From Serripes groenlandicus (Eukaryota > Mollusca > Bivalvia > Cardiida > Cardiidae), in contig JASEVX010000011.1 of assembly GCA_031761405.1 (NCBI GenBank), positions 38,171,700-38,235,699 of the forward strand: DNA of 64,000 bases, written 5' to 3'. Of the stretch, positions 22,346 to 34,700 are shown one piece after another. Each line of letters opens with the position of its first letter. Position 1 is the stretch's first letter. The position numbers and the translations under genes are program-made. The notes beneath the pieces were generated by a model. The model searched no databases. It saw nothing but the letters and a program-made list of their open reading frames with translations, and was not told the DNA's origin.

Positions 22346-22745
22346 GACAAGGCATATTTCTGCGCGGAAAGACTTATCTAACTATACTATTGCAATACAA
22401 TACACATATTATATAACTTGATCAACCCTATCTTACAACCACATCGTTACACATAGTATATTTAAATTAACTAGAAAGTATGCTAACATTATTGTTAAAT
22501 ACCTAAACAAAATTAAATATACCTTTGTGAAATTAGTACTACGTATATCACACATACTAAACATTGAATAAAAATATATTACACACATATTTAACAAATG
22601 ACAATGCCAGTGTTACGTGCATTCCAAAGAGTAAATGCGCAAGAAAATTAAAATAAGCAATTAACGACAACTAGTTGAAAAGTCGCGCGCCCCACCCCCA
22701 AAATAAGTAATACATAAATATATTTTTAACGATATCACGACATAC
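22346..22745 (-). other. Start of the intron after the second giant exon
   Basis: On the minus strand the donor GTATGTCGTG at 22745 opens an intron that runs to lower coordinates. This AT-rich stretch contains no exon I can recognise. Confidence 0.6.
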
Positions 22746-25700
22746 CTGTAGTAATGGGAACAGTAGAAAACAGTACTGCGTATAGGAGATGTAATGCCAG
22801 TGCCAGAGGGTGTTACGCCTGATGATGCGGTCGTCACAGCTCCAGTTTCAGAGGGTGTCACGCCTGATGCTGGGGTCGAGGCAACACCGTTACCAGAGGA
22901 AGTAACGCCTGATGCAGGTGTTGAGGCAACACCTGTTCCAGAGGGTGTAATGCCTGATGCTAGGGTCGTCACAGCTCCAGTTCCAGAGAGAGTAACGCCT
23001 GATGCTGGGGTCGTCACAGCTCCAGTTCCAGAGGGTATCACGCCTGATGCTGGGGTCGTCAAAGCTACAGTTCCAGAGGGTGTCACGCCTGATGCTGGGG
23101 TCGAGGCAACACCGGTACCAGAGGGAGTAACGCCAGATGCAGGGGTTGAGGCAACAACAGTTCCAGAGGGTGTAACGCCTGACGCTTGGGTCGTCACAGC
23201 TTCTGTTCCAGAAGGAGTAACGCCTGATGCTGAGGTCGTCACAGCTGCAGTTCCAGATGGAGTAACGCCAGATGCAGGGGTTGAGGCAACACCCGTTCCA
23301 GAGGGTGTAACGCCTGACGCTGGGGTAGTCACAGCTACAGTTCCAGATGGAGTAACGCCTGATGCTTGGGTAGTCACAGCTCTAGTTCCAGAAGGTGTCA
23401 CGCCTGATGTTGGGGTCGAGACAACACCGGTAGCAGAGGGAGTAACGCCTGATGCAGGGGTTGAGGCAACACCTGTTCCAGAGGGTGTAACGCCTGATGC
23501 TGGGGTCGTCACAGCTCCAGTTCCAGATGAAGAAACGCCAGTTGCAGGGGTTGAGGCAACACCAGTAGCAGAGGGTGCAACGCCTGACGCTGGGGTAGTC
23601 ACAGCTCCAGTTCCAGATGGAGTAACGCCTGATGCTTGGGTCGTCACAGCTCCAGTTACAGAGGGTGTAACGCCTGATGATGGGGTCGTTACAACTCCAG
23701 TTCCAGAGGGTTTCACGCCTGATGCTGGAGTCGAGGCAACACCGGTACCAGAGGGAGTAATGCCAGATGCAGAGGTTGAGGCAACACCAGTTCCAGAGGG
23801 TGTAACGCCTGATGCTGGGGTCGTCACAGCTCCAGTTCCAGAAGGTGTCACGCCTGATGCTGGGGTCGAGACAACACCAGTAGCAGAAGGAGTAACGCCT
23901 GATGCAGGGGTTGTGGCAACACCTGTTCCAGATGGAGTAACGCCAGATGCAGGGGTTGAGGCAACACCAGTAGCAGAGGGTGCAACGCCTGACGCTGGGG
24001 TAGTCACAGCTCCAGTTCCAGATGGAGTAACGCCTGATGCTGGGGTCGCCACAGCTCCAGTTCCAGATGGAGTAACGCCAGATGCAGGGGTTGAGGCAAC
24101 ACCCGTTCCGGATGGTGTAACGCCTGATGCTGGGGTCGTCACAGCTCCAGTTCCAGATGGAGTAACGCCAGATGCAGGGGTTGAGGCAACACCTGTTCCA
24201 GAGGGTGTAACGCCTGACGCTTGGGTAGTCACAGCTCCAGTTCCAGATGGAGTAACGCCAGATGCAGGGGTTGATGCAACACCTGTTCCAGAGGGTGTAA
24301 CGCCTGATGCTGGGGTCGTCACAGCTTCCGTTCCAGAAGGTGTGACGCCTGATGCTGGGGTCGTCACAGTTCCAGTTCCAGAAGGTGTCACGCCTGATGC
24401 TGGGGTCGAGACAACACCGGTAGCAGAGGGAGTAACGCCTGATGCAGGGGTTGAAGCAACACCAGTTTCAGAGGGTGTAACGCCTGATGCTGGGGTCGTC
24501 ACAGCTCCAGTTCCAGATGGAGTAACGCCAGATGCAGGGGTTGAGGCAACACCTGTTCCAGAGGGTGTAGCGCCTGACGCTGGGGTAGTCACAGCTCCAG
24601 TTCCAGATGGAGTAACGCCAGATGCAGGGGTTGAGGCAACACCTGTTCCAGAGGGTGTAACGCCTGACGCTGGGGTAGTCACAGCTCCAGTTCCAGATGG
24701 AGTAACGCCTGATGCTTGGGTCGTCACAGCTCCAGTTCCAGAGGGTGTAACGCCTGATAATGGGCTCGTCACAGCTCCAGTTCCAGAGGGTGTCACGCCT
24801 GATGCTGGGGTCGAGGCAACACCGGTACCAGAGGGAGTAACGCCAGATGCAGAGGTTGAGGCAACACCAGTTCCAGAGGGTGTAACACCTGATGCTGGGG
24901 TCTTCACAGCTCCCGTTCCAGAAGGTGTAACGCCTGATGCTGGGGTCGTCACAGCTCCAGTTCCAGAAGGTGTCACGCCTGATGCTGGGGTCGAGACAAC
25001 ACCGGTAGCAGAAGGAGTAACGCCTGATGCAGTGGTTGAAGCAACACCAGTTCCAGAGGGTGTAACGCCTGATGCTAGGGTCGTCACAGCTCCAGTTCCA
25101 GATAGAGTAACGCCAGATGCAGGGGTTGAGGCAACACCTGTTCCAGAGGGTGTAACGCCTGACGCTGGGGTAGTCACAGCTCCAGTTCCAGATGGAGTAA
25201 CGCCAGAGGCAGTGGTTGAGGCAACACCTGTTCCAGAGGGTGTAACGCCTGACGCTGGGGTAGTCACAGCTCCAGTTCCAGATGGAGTAACGCCTGATGC
25301 TTGGGTCGTCACAGCTCCAGTTCCAGAGGGTGTAACGCCTGACGCTGGGGTAGTCACAGCTCCAGTTCCAGATGGAGTAACGCCTGATGATGGGGTTGAG
25401 GCAACACCAGTTCCAGAGGGTGTAACGCCGGATGCTGGGGTCGTCACAGCTCCAGTTCCAGATGGAGTAACGCCAGATGCAGGGGTTGAGGCAACACCTG
25501 TTCCAGAGGGTGTAACGCCTGACGCTGGGGTAGTCACAGCTCCAGTTCTAGATGGAGTAACGCCAGATGCAGGGGTTGAGGCAACACCTGTTCCAGAGGG
25601 TGTAACGTCTGACGCTGGGGTAGTCACAGCTGCAGGTCCAGATGGAGTAACGCCAGATGCAGGGGTTGAGGCAACACCTGTTCCAGAGGGTGTAACGCCT

Positions 25701-28700
25701 GACGCTGGGGTAGTCACAGCTCCAGTTCCAGATGGAGTAACGCCTGATGCTTGGGTCGTCACAGCTCCAGTTCCAGAGGGTGTAACGCCTGATGATGGGG
25801 TCGTCACAGCTCCAGTTCCAGAGGGTGTCACACCTGATGCTGGGGTCGAGGCAACACCGGTACCAGAGGGAGTAACGCCAGATGCAGGGGTTGAGGCAAC
25901 ACCAGTTCCAGAGGGTGTAACGCCGGATGCTGGGGTCGTCACAGCTCCAGTTCCAGATGGAGTAACGCCAGATGCATGGGTTGAGGCAACACCCATTCCA
26001 GAGGGTGTAACGCCTGACGCTGGGGTAGTCACAGCTCCAGTTCCAGATGGAGTAACGCCTGATGCTTGGGTCGTCACAGCTCCAGTTCCAGAGGGTGCAA
26101 CGCCTGATGATGGAGTAGTCACAGCTCCAGTTCCAGATGGAGTAACGCCTGATGCTGGGGTCGCCACAGCTCCAGTTCCAGATGGAGTAACGCCAGATGC
26201 AGGGGTTGAGGCAACACCCGTTCCAGAGGGTGTAACGCCTGATGCTGGGGTCGTCACAGCTCCAGTTCCAGATGGAGTAACGCCAGATGCAGGGGTTGAG
26301 GCAACACCTGTTCCAGAAGATGTAACGCCTGACGCTTGGGTAGTCACAGCTCCAGTTTCAGATGGAGTAACGCCAGATGCAGGGGTTGATGTAACACCTG
26401 TTCCAGAGGGTGTAACGCCTGATGATGGGGTCGTCACAGCTTCCGTTCCAGAAGGTGTGACGCCTGATGCTGGGGTCGTCACAGCTTCAGTTCCAGAAGG
26501 TGTCACGCCTGATGCTGGGGTCGAGACAACACCGGTAGCAGAGGGAGTAACGCCTGATGCAGGGGTTGAAGCAACACCAGTTCCAGAGGGTGTAACGCCT
26601 GACGCTGGGGTAGTCACAGCTCTAGTTCCAGAAGGTGTCACGCCTGCTGATGGGGTCGAGACAACACCGGTAGCAGAAGGAGTAACGCCTAATGCAGTGG
26701 TTGAAGCAACACCAGTTCCAGAGGTTGTAACGCCTGATGCTGGGGTCGTCACAGCTCCAGTTCCAGATGGAGTAACGCCAGATGAAGGGGTTGAGGCAAC
26801 ACCTGTTCCAGAGGGTGTAACGCCTGACGCTGGGGTAGTCACAGCTCCAGTTCCAGATGGAGTTACGCCAGATGCAGGGGTTGAGGCAACACCTGTTCCA
26901 GAGGGTGTAACGCCTGACGCTGGGGTAGTCACAGCTTCAGTTCCAGATGGAGTAACGCCTGATGCTTGGGTCGTCACAGCTCCAGTTCCAGAGGGTGTAA
27001 CTCCTGATGATGGGGTCGTCACAACTCCAGTTCCAGAGGATGTCACGCCTGATGCTGGGGTCGAGGCAACACCGGTACCAGAGGGAGTAACGCCAGATGC
27101 AGGGGTTGAGGCAACACCTGTTGCAGAGGGTGTAACGCCTGACGCTGGGGTAGTCACAGATCCAGTTCCAGATGGAGTAACGCCAGATGCAGGGGTTGAG
27201 GCAACACCTGTTCCAGATGGAGTAACGCCTGATGCTTGGCTCGTCACAGGTCCAGTTCCAGAGGGTGTAACGCCTGATGATGGGGTCGTCACTGCTCCTG
27301 TTCCAGAGGGTGTCACGCCTGATGCTGGGGTCGAGGCAACACCGGTACCAGAGGGAGTAACGCCAGATGCAGGGGTCGTTACAGCTGCCGTTCCAGAGGG
27401 TGTAACGCCTGATGCTGGGGTTGTCACAGCTCCAGAAGGTGTCACGCTCGATGCTGGGGTCGAGACAACACCGGTAGCAGAGGGAGTAACACCTGATGCA
27501 GGGGTTGAAGCAATACCAGTTCCAGAGGGAGTAATGCCTGATGCCGGGGTCGTCACAGCTCCAGTTCCAGAGGGTGTAACCCCTGATGCTGGAGTCGTCA
27601 CAGCTCCAGTTCCAGAAGGTGTCACGCCTGAGGCTGGGGTCGAGACAACACCGGTAGCAGAGGGAGTAACTCCTGATGCAGGGGTTGAGGCAACACCTGT
27701 TCCAGAGGGTGTAACGCCTGATGCTGGGGTCGTCACAGCTTCAGTTCCAGATGGAGTAACGCCAGATGCAGGGGTTGAGGCAACAACCGTTCCAGAGGGT
27801 GTAACGCCTGACGCTGGGGTAGTCACAGCTGCAGTTCCAGATGGAGTAACGCCTGATGCTTGGGTCGTCACAGTTCTAGAGGGTGTAACGCCTGATGATG
27901 GGGTCGTCACAGCTCCAGTTCCAGAGGGTGTCACGCCTGATGCTGGGGTCGAGGCAACACCGGTACCAGAGGGAGTAACGCCAGATGCAGAGGTTGAGGC
28001 AACACCAGTTACAGAGAGTGTAACACCTGATGCTGGGGTCGTCACAGCTCCCGTTCCAGAAGGTGTAACGCCTGATGCTGGGGTCGTCACAGCTCCAGTT
28101 CCAGAAGGTGTCACGCCTGATGCTGGGGTCGAGACAACACCGGTAGCAGAGGGAGTAACGCCTGATGCAGGGGTTGAAACTACACCAGTTCCAGAGGGTG
28201 TAACGCCTGATGCTGGGGTCGTCACAGCTCCAGTTCCAGATGGAGTAACGCCAGATGCAGGGGTTGAGGCAACACCTGTTCCAGAGGGTGTAACGCCTGA
28301 CGCTTGGGTAGTCATAGCTCCAGTTCCAGATGGAGTAACGCCAGAAGCAGGGGTTGAGGCAACACCTGTTCCAGAGGGTGTAACGCCTGATGCTTGGGTC
28401 GTCACAGCTCTAGTTCCAGAGGGTGTAACGCCTGATAATAAGGTCGTCACAGCTCCAGTTCCAGAGGGTGTCACGCCTGATGCTGGGGTCGAGGCAACAC
28501 CGGTACCAGAGGGAGTAACGCCAGATGAAGAGGTTGAGGCAACACCAGTTCCAGAGGGTGTAACACCTGATGCTGGGGTCGTCACAGCTCCCGTTCCAGA
28601 AGGTGTAACGCCTAATCCTGGGGTCGTCACAGCTCCAGTTCCAGAAGGTGTCACTCCTGATGCTTGGGTCGAGACAACACCGGTAGCAGAAGGAGTAACG

Positions 28701-31700
28701 CCTGATGCAGGGGTTGAAGCAACACCAGTTCCAGAGGGTGTAACGCCTGATGCTGGGGTCGTCACAGCTCCAGTTCCAGATGGAGTAACGCCAGATGCAG
28801 AGGTTGAGGCAACACCTGTTCCAGAGGATGTAACGCCCGATGCTGGGGTCGAGACAACACCGGTAGCAGAGGGAGTAACACCTGATGCAGGGGTTGAAGC
28901 AATACCAGTTCCAGAGGGAGTAATGCCTGATGCTGGGGTCGTCACAGCTCCAGTTCCAGAGGGTGTAACGCCTGATGCTGGGGTCGTCACAGCTCCAGTT
29001 CCAGAAGGTGTCAGGCCTGATGCTGGGGTCGAGAAAACACCGGTAGCAGAGGGAGTAACGCCTGATGCAGGGGTTGAGGCAACACCTGTTCCAGAGGGTG
29101 TAACGCCTGATGATGGGGTCGTCACAGCTTCAGTTCCAGATGGAGTAACGCCAGATGCAGGGGTTGAGGCAACACCCGTTCCAGAGGGTGTAACGCCTGA
29201 CGCTGGGGTAGTCACAGCTGCAGTTCCAGATGGAGTAACGCCTGATGCTTGGGTCGTCACAGCACCAGTTCCAGAGGGTGTAACGCTTGATGATGGGGTC
29301 GTCACAGCTCCAGTTCCAGAAGGTGTCACGCCTGATGCTGGGGTCGAGACAACACCAGTATCAGAGGAGGGAGTAACGCTTGATGCAGGGGTCGAGACAA
29401 CACCTGTTCCAGAGGGTGTAACGCCTGATGCTGGGGTCGTCACAGCTTCAGTTCCAGATGGAGTAACGCCAGATGCAGGGGTTGAGGCAACACCCGTTCC
29501 AGAGGGTGTAACGCCTGACGCTGGGGTAGTCACAGCTGCAGTTCCAGATGGAGTAACGCCAGATGCAGGGGTTGAGGCAACACCCGTTCCAGAGGGTGTA
29601 ACGCCTAACGCTGCAGACGTAGCAGAGGAGGGAGTAACGCTTGATGCAGGGGTCGAGACAACACCTGTTCCAGAGGGTGTAACGCCTGATGCTGGGGTCG
29701 TCACAGCTTCAGTTCCAGATGGAGTAACGCCAGATGCAGGGGTTGAGGCAACACCCGTTCCAGAGGGTGTAACGCCTGACGCTGGGGTAGTCACAGCTGC
29801 AGTTCCAGATGGAGTAACGCCTGATGCTTGGGTCGTCACAGCTCCAGTTCCAGAGGGTGTAACGCCTGATGATGGGGTCGTCACAGCTCCAGTTCCAGAA
29901 GGTGTCACGCCTGATGCTGGGGTCGAGGCAACACCGGTACCAGAGGGAGTAACGCCAGATGCAGAGGTTGAGGCAACACCAGTTCCAGAGGGTGTAACAC
30001 CTGATGCTGGGGTCGTCACAGCTCCCGTTCCAGACGGTGTAAGGCCTGATGCTGGGGTCGTCACAGCTCCAGTTCCAGAAGGTGTCACGCCTGATGCCGG
30101 TGTCGAGACAACACCGGTAGCAGAGGGAGTAACGCCTGATGCAGGGGTTGAAACAACACCAGTTCCGGAGGGTGTAACACCTGATGCTGGGGTCGTCACA
30201 GCTCCAGTTCCAGATGGAGTAACGCCAGATGCAGGGGTTGAGGCAACACCTGTTCCAGAGGGTGTAACGCCTGACGCTGGGGTAGTCACAGATCCAGTTC
30301 CAGATGGAGTAACGCCAGATGCAGGGGTTGAGGCAACACCTGTTCCAGAGGGTGTAACGCCTGACGCTGGGGTAGTCACAGCTCCAGTTCCAGATGGAGT
30401 AACGCCTGATGCTTGGCTCGTCACAGCTCCAGTTCCAGAGGGTGAAACGCCTGATGATGGGGTCGTCACTGCTCTAGTTCCAGAGGGTGTCACGTCTGAT
30501 GCTGGGGTCGAGGCAACACCGGTACCAGAGGGAGTAACGCCAGATGCAGGGGTTGAGGAAACACCAGTTCCAGAGGTTGTAACGCCTGATGCTGGGGTCG
30601 TCACAGCTCCCGTTCCAGAGGGTGTAACGCCTGATGCTGGGGTTGTCACAGCTCCAGAAGGTGTCACGCCCGATGCTGGGGTCGGGACAACACCGGTAGC
30701 AGAGGGAGTAACACCTGATGCAGGGGTTGAAGCAATACCAGTTCCAGAGAGAGTAATGCCTGATGCTGGGGTCGTCACAGCTCCAGTTCCAGAGGGTGTC
30801 ACGCCTGATGCTGGGGTCGAGGCAACACCGGTACCAGAGGGAGTAACGCCAGATGCAGAGGTTGAGGCAACACCAGTTCCAGAGGGTATAACGCCTGATG
30901 ATGGGGTCGTCACAGCTCCCGTTCCAGAAGGTGTAACGCCTGATGCTGGGGACGTCACAGCACCAGTTTCAGAAGGTGTCACCCCTGATGCTGGGGTCGA
31001 GACAACACCGGTAGCAGAGGGAGTAACGCCTGATGCAGGGGTTGAAGCAACACCAGTTCCAGAGGGTGTAAAGCCTGATGCTGGGGTCGTCACAGCTCCA
31101 GTTACAGGTGGAGTAACGCCAGATGCAGGGGTTGAGGCAACACCTGTTCCAGAGGGTGTAACGCCTGACGCTGGGGTAGTCACAGTTGCAGTTCCAGATG
31201 GAGTAACGCCAGATGCAGGGGTTGAGGCAACACCTGTTCCAGAGGGTGTAACGCCTGACGCTGGGGTAGTCACAGCTGCAGTTCCAGATGGAGTAACGCC
31301 AGATGCAGGGGTTGAGGCAACACCTGTTCCAGAGGGTGTAACGCCTGACGCTGGGGTAGTCACAGCTCCAGTTCCAGATGGAGTAACGCCTGATGCTTGG
31401 GTCGTCACAGCTCCAGTTCCAGAGGGTGTAACGCCTGATGATGAGGTCGTCACAGCTACAGTTCCAGAGGGTGTCACGCCTGATGCTGGGGTCGAGGCAA
31501 CACCGGTACCAGAGGGAGTAACGCCAGATGCAGAGGTTGAGGCAACACCAGTTCCAGAGGGTGTAACGCCTGATGCTGGGGTCGTCACAGCTCCAGTTCC
31601 AGATGGAGTAACGCCAGATGCAGAGGTTGAGGCAACACCTGTTCCAGAGGGTGTAACGCCCGATGCTGGGGTCGAGACAACACCGGTAGTAGAGGGAGTA

Positions 31701-34700
31701 ACACCTGATGCAGGGGTTGAAGCAATAACAGTTCCAGAGGGAGTAATGCCTGATGCTGGGGTCGTCACAGCTCCAGTTCCAGAGGGTGTAACGCCTGATG
31801 CTGGGGTCGTCACAGCTCCAGTTCCAGAAGGTGTCACGCCTGATGCTGGGGTCGAGACAACACCGGTAGCAGAGGGAGTAACGCCTGATGCAGGGGTTGA
31901 GGCAACACCTGTTCCAGAGGGTGTAACGCCTGATGCTGAGGTCGTCACAGCTTCAGTTCCAGATGGAGTAACGCCAGATGCAGGGGTTGAGGCAACACCC
32001 GTTCCAGAGGGTGTAACGCCTGACGCTGGGGTAGTCACAGCTGCAGTTCCAGATGGAGTAACGCCTGATGCTTGGGTCGTCACAGCACCAGTTCCAGAGG
32101 GTGTAACGCCTGATGATGGGGTCGTCACAGCTCCAGTTCCAGAGGGTGTAACGCCTGATGCTGGGGTCGTCACAGCTCCAGTTCCAGAAGGTGTCACGCC
32201 TGATGCTGGGGTCGAGACAACACCGGTAGCAGAGGAGGGAGTAACGCTTGATGCAGGGGTCGAGACAACACCTGTTCCAGAGGGTGTAACGCCTGATGCT
32301 TGGGTCGTCACAGCTTCAGTTCCAGATGGAGTAACGCCAGATGCAGGGGTTGAGGCAACACCCGTTCCAGAGGGTGTAACGCCTGACGCTGGGGTAGTCA
32401 CAGCTGCAGTTCCAGATGGAGTAACGCCTGATGCTTGGGTCGTCACAGCTCCAGTTCCAGATGGTGTAACGCCTGATGATGGGGTCGTCACAGCTCCAGT
32501 TCCAGAAGGTGTCACGCCTGATGCTGGGGTCGAGGCAACACCGGTACCAGAGGGAGTAACGCCATATGCAGAGGTTGAGGCAACACCAGTTCCAGAGGGT
32601 GTAACACCTGATGCTGGGGTCTTCACAGCTCCCGTTCCAGACGGTGTAAGGCCTGATGCTGGGGTCGTCACAGCTCCAGTTCCAGAAGGTGTCACGCCTG
32701 ATGCCGGTGTCGAGACAACACCGGTAGCAGAGGGAGTAACGCCTGATGCAGGGGTTGAAACAACACCAGTTCCGGAGGGTGTAACACCTGATGCTGGGGT
32801 CGTCACAGCTCCAGTTCCAGATGGAGTAACGCCAGATGCAGGGGTTGAGGCAACACCTGTTCCAGAGGGTGTAACGCCTGACGCTGGGGTAGTCACAGAT
32901 CCAGTTCCAGATGGAGTAACGCCAGATGCAGGGGTTGAGGCAACACCTGTTCCAGAGGGTGTGACGCCTGACGCTGGGGTAGTCACAGCTCCAGTTCCAG
33001 ATGGAGTAACGCCTGATGCTTGGCTCGTCACAGCTCCAGTTCCAGAGGGTGAAACGCCTGATGATGGGGTCGTCACTGCTCTAGTTCCAGAGGGTGTCAC
33101 GCCTGATGCTGGGGTCGAGGCAACACCGGTACCAGAGGGAGTAACGCCAGATGCAGGGGTTGAGGAAACACCAGTTCCAGAGGGTGTAACGCCTGATGAT
33201 GGTGTCGTCACAGCTCCCGTTCCAGAAGGTGTAACGCCTGATGCTGGGGACGTCACAGCACCAGTTTCAGAAGGTGTCACGCCTGATGCTGGGGTCGAGA
33301 CAACACCGGTAGCAGAGGGAGTAACGCCTGATGCAGGGGTTGAAGCAACACCAGTTCCAGAGGGTGTAAAGCCTGATGCTGGGGTCGTCACAGCTCCAGT
33401 TCCAGGTGGAGTAACGCCAGATGCAGGGGTTGAGGCAACACCTGTTCCAGAGGGTGTAACGCCTGACGCTGGGGTAGTCACAGCTGCAGTTCCAGATGGA
33501 GTAACGCCAGATGCAGGGGTTGAGGCAACACCTGTTCCAGAGGGTGTAACGCCTGACGCTGGGGTAGTCACAGCTGCAGTTCCAGATGGAGTAACGCCAG
33601 ATGCAGGGGTTGAGGCAACACCTGTTCCAGAGGGTGTAACGCCTGACGCTGGGGTAGTCACAGCTCCAGTTCCAGATGGAGTAACGCCTGATGCTTGGGT
33701 CGTCACAGCTCCAGTTCCAGAGGGTGTAACGCCTGATGATGGGGTCGTCACAGCTACAGTTCCAGAGGGTGTCACGCCTGATGCTGGGGTCGAGGCAACA
33801 CCGGTACCAGAGGGAGTAACGCCAGATGCAGAGGTTGAGGCAACACCAGTTCCAGAGGGTGTAACACCTGATGCTGAGGTCGTCACAGCCCCAGTTCCAG
33901 AGGGTGTAACGCCTGATGCTGGGGTTGTCACAGCTCCAGAAGGTGTCACGCCCGATGCTGGGGTCGAGACAACACCGGTAGCAGAGGGAGTAACACCTGA
34001 TGCAGGGGTTGAAACAATACCAGTTCCAGAGGGAGTAATGCCTGATGCTGGGGTCGTCACAGCTCCAGTTCCAGAGGGTGTCACGCCTGATGCTGGGGTC
34101 GAGGCAACACCGGTACCAGAGGGAGTAACGCCAGATGCAGAGGTTGAGGCAACACCAGTTCCAGAGGGTATAACGCCTGATGATGGGGTCGTCACAGCTC
34201 CCGTTCCAGAAGGTGTAACGCCAGATGCTGGGGTCGTCACAGCACCAGTTCCAGAAGGTGTCATGCCTGATGCTGGGGTCGAGACAACACCGGTAGCAGA
34301 GGGAGTAACGCCTGATGCAGGGGTTGAAGCAACACCAGTTCCAGAGGGTGTAAAGCCTGATGCTGGGGTCGTCACAGCTCCAGTTCCAGGTGGAGTAACG
34401 CCAGATACAGGGGTTGAGGCAACACCTGTTCCAGAGGGTGTAACGCCTGACGCTGGGGTAGTCACAGCTCCAGTTCCAGATGGAGTAACGCCAGATGCAG
34501 GGGTTGAGGCAACACCTGTTCCAGAGGGTGTAACGCCTGACGCTGGGGTAGTCACAGCTGCAGTTCCAGATGGAGTAACGCCAGATGCAGGGGTTGAGGC
34601 AACACCTGTTCCAGAGGGTGTAACGCCTGACGCTGGGGTAGTCACAGCTCCAGTTCCAGATGGAGTAACGCCTGATGCTTGGGTCGTCACAGCTCCAGTT

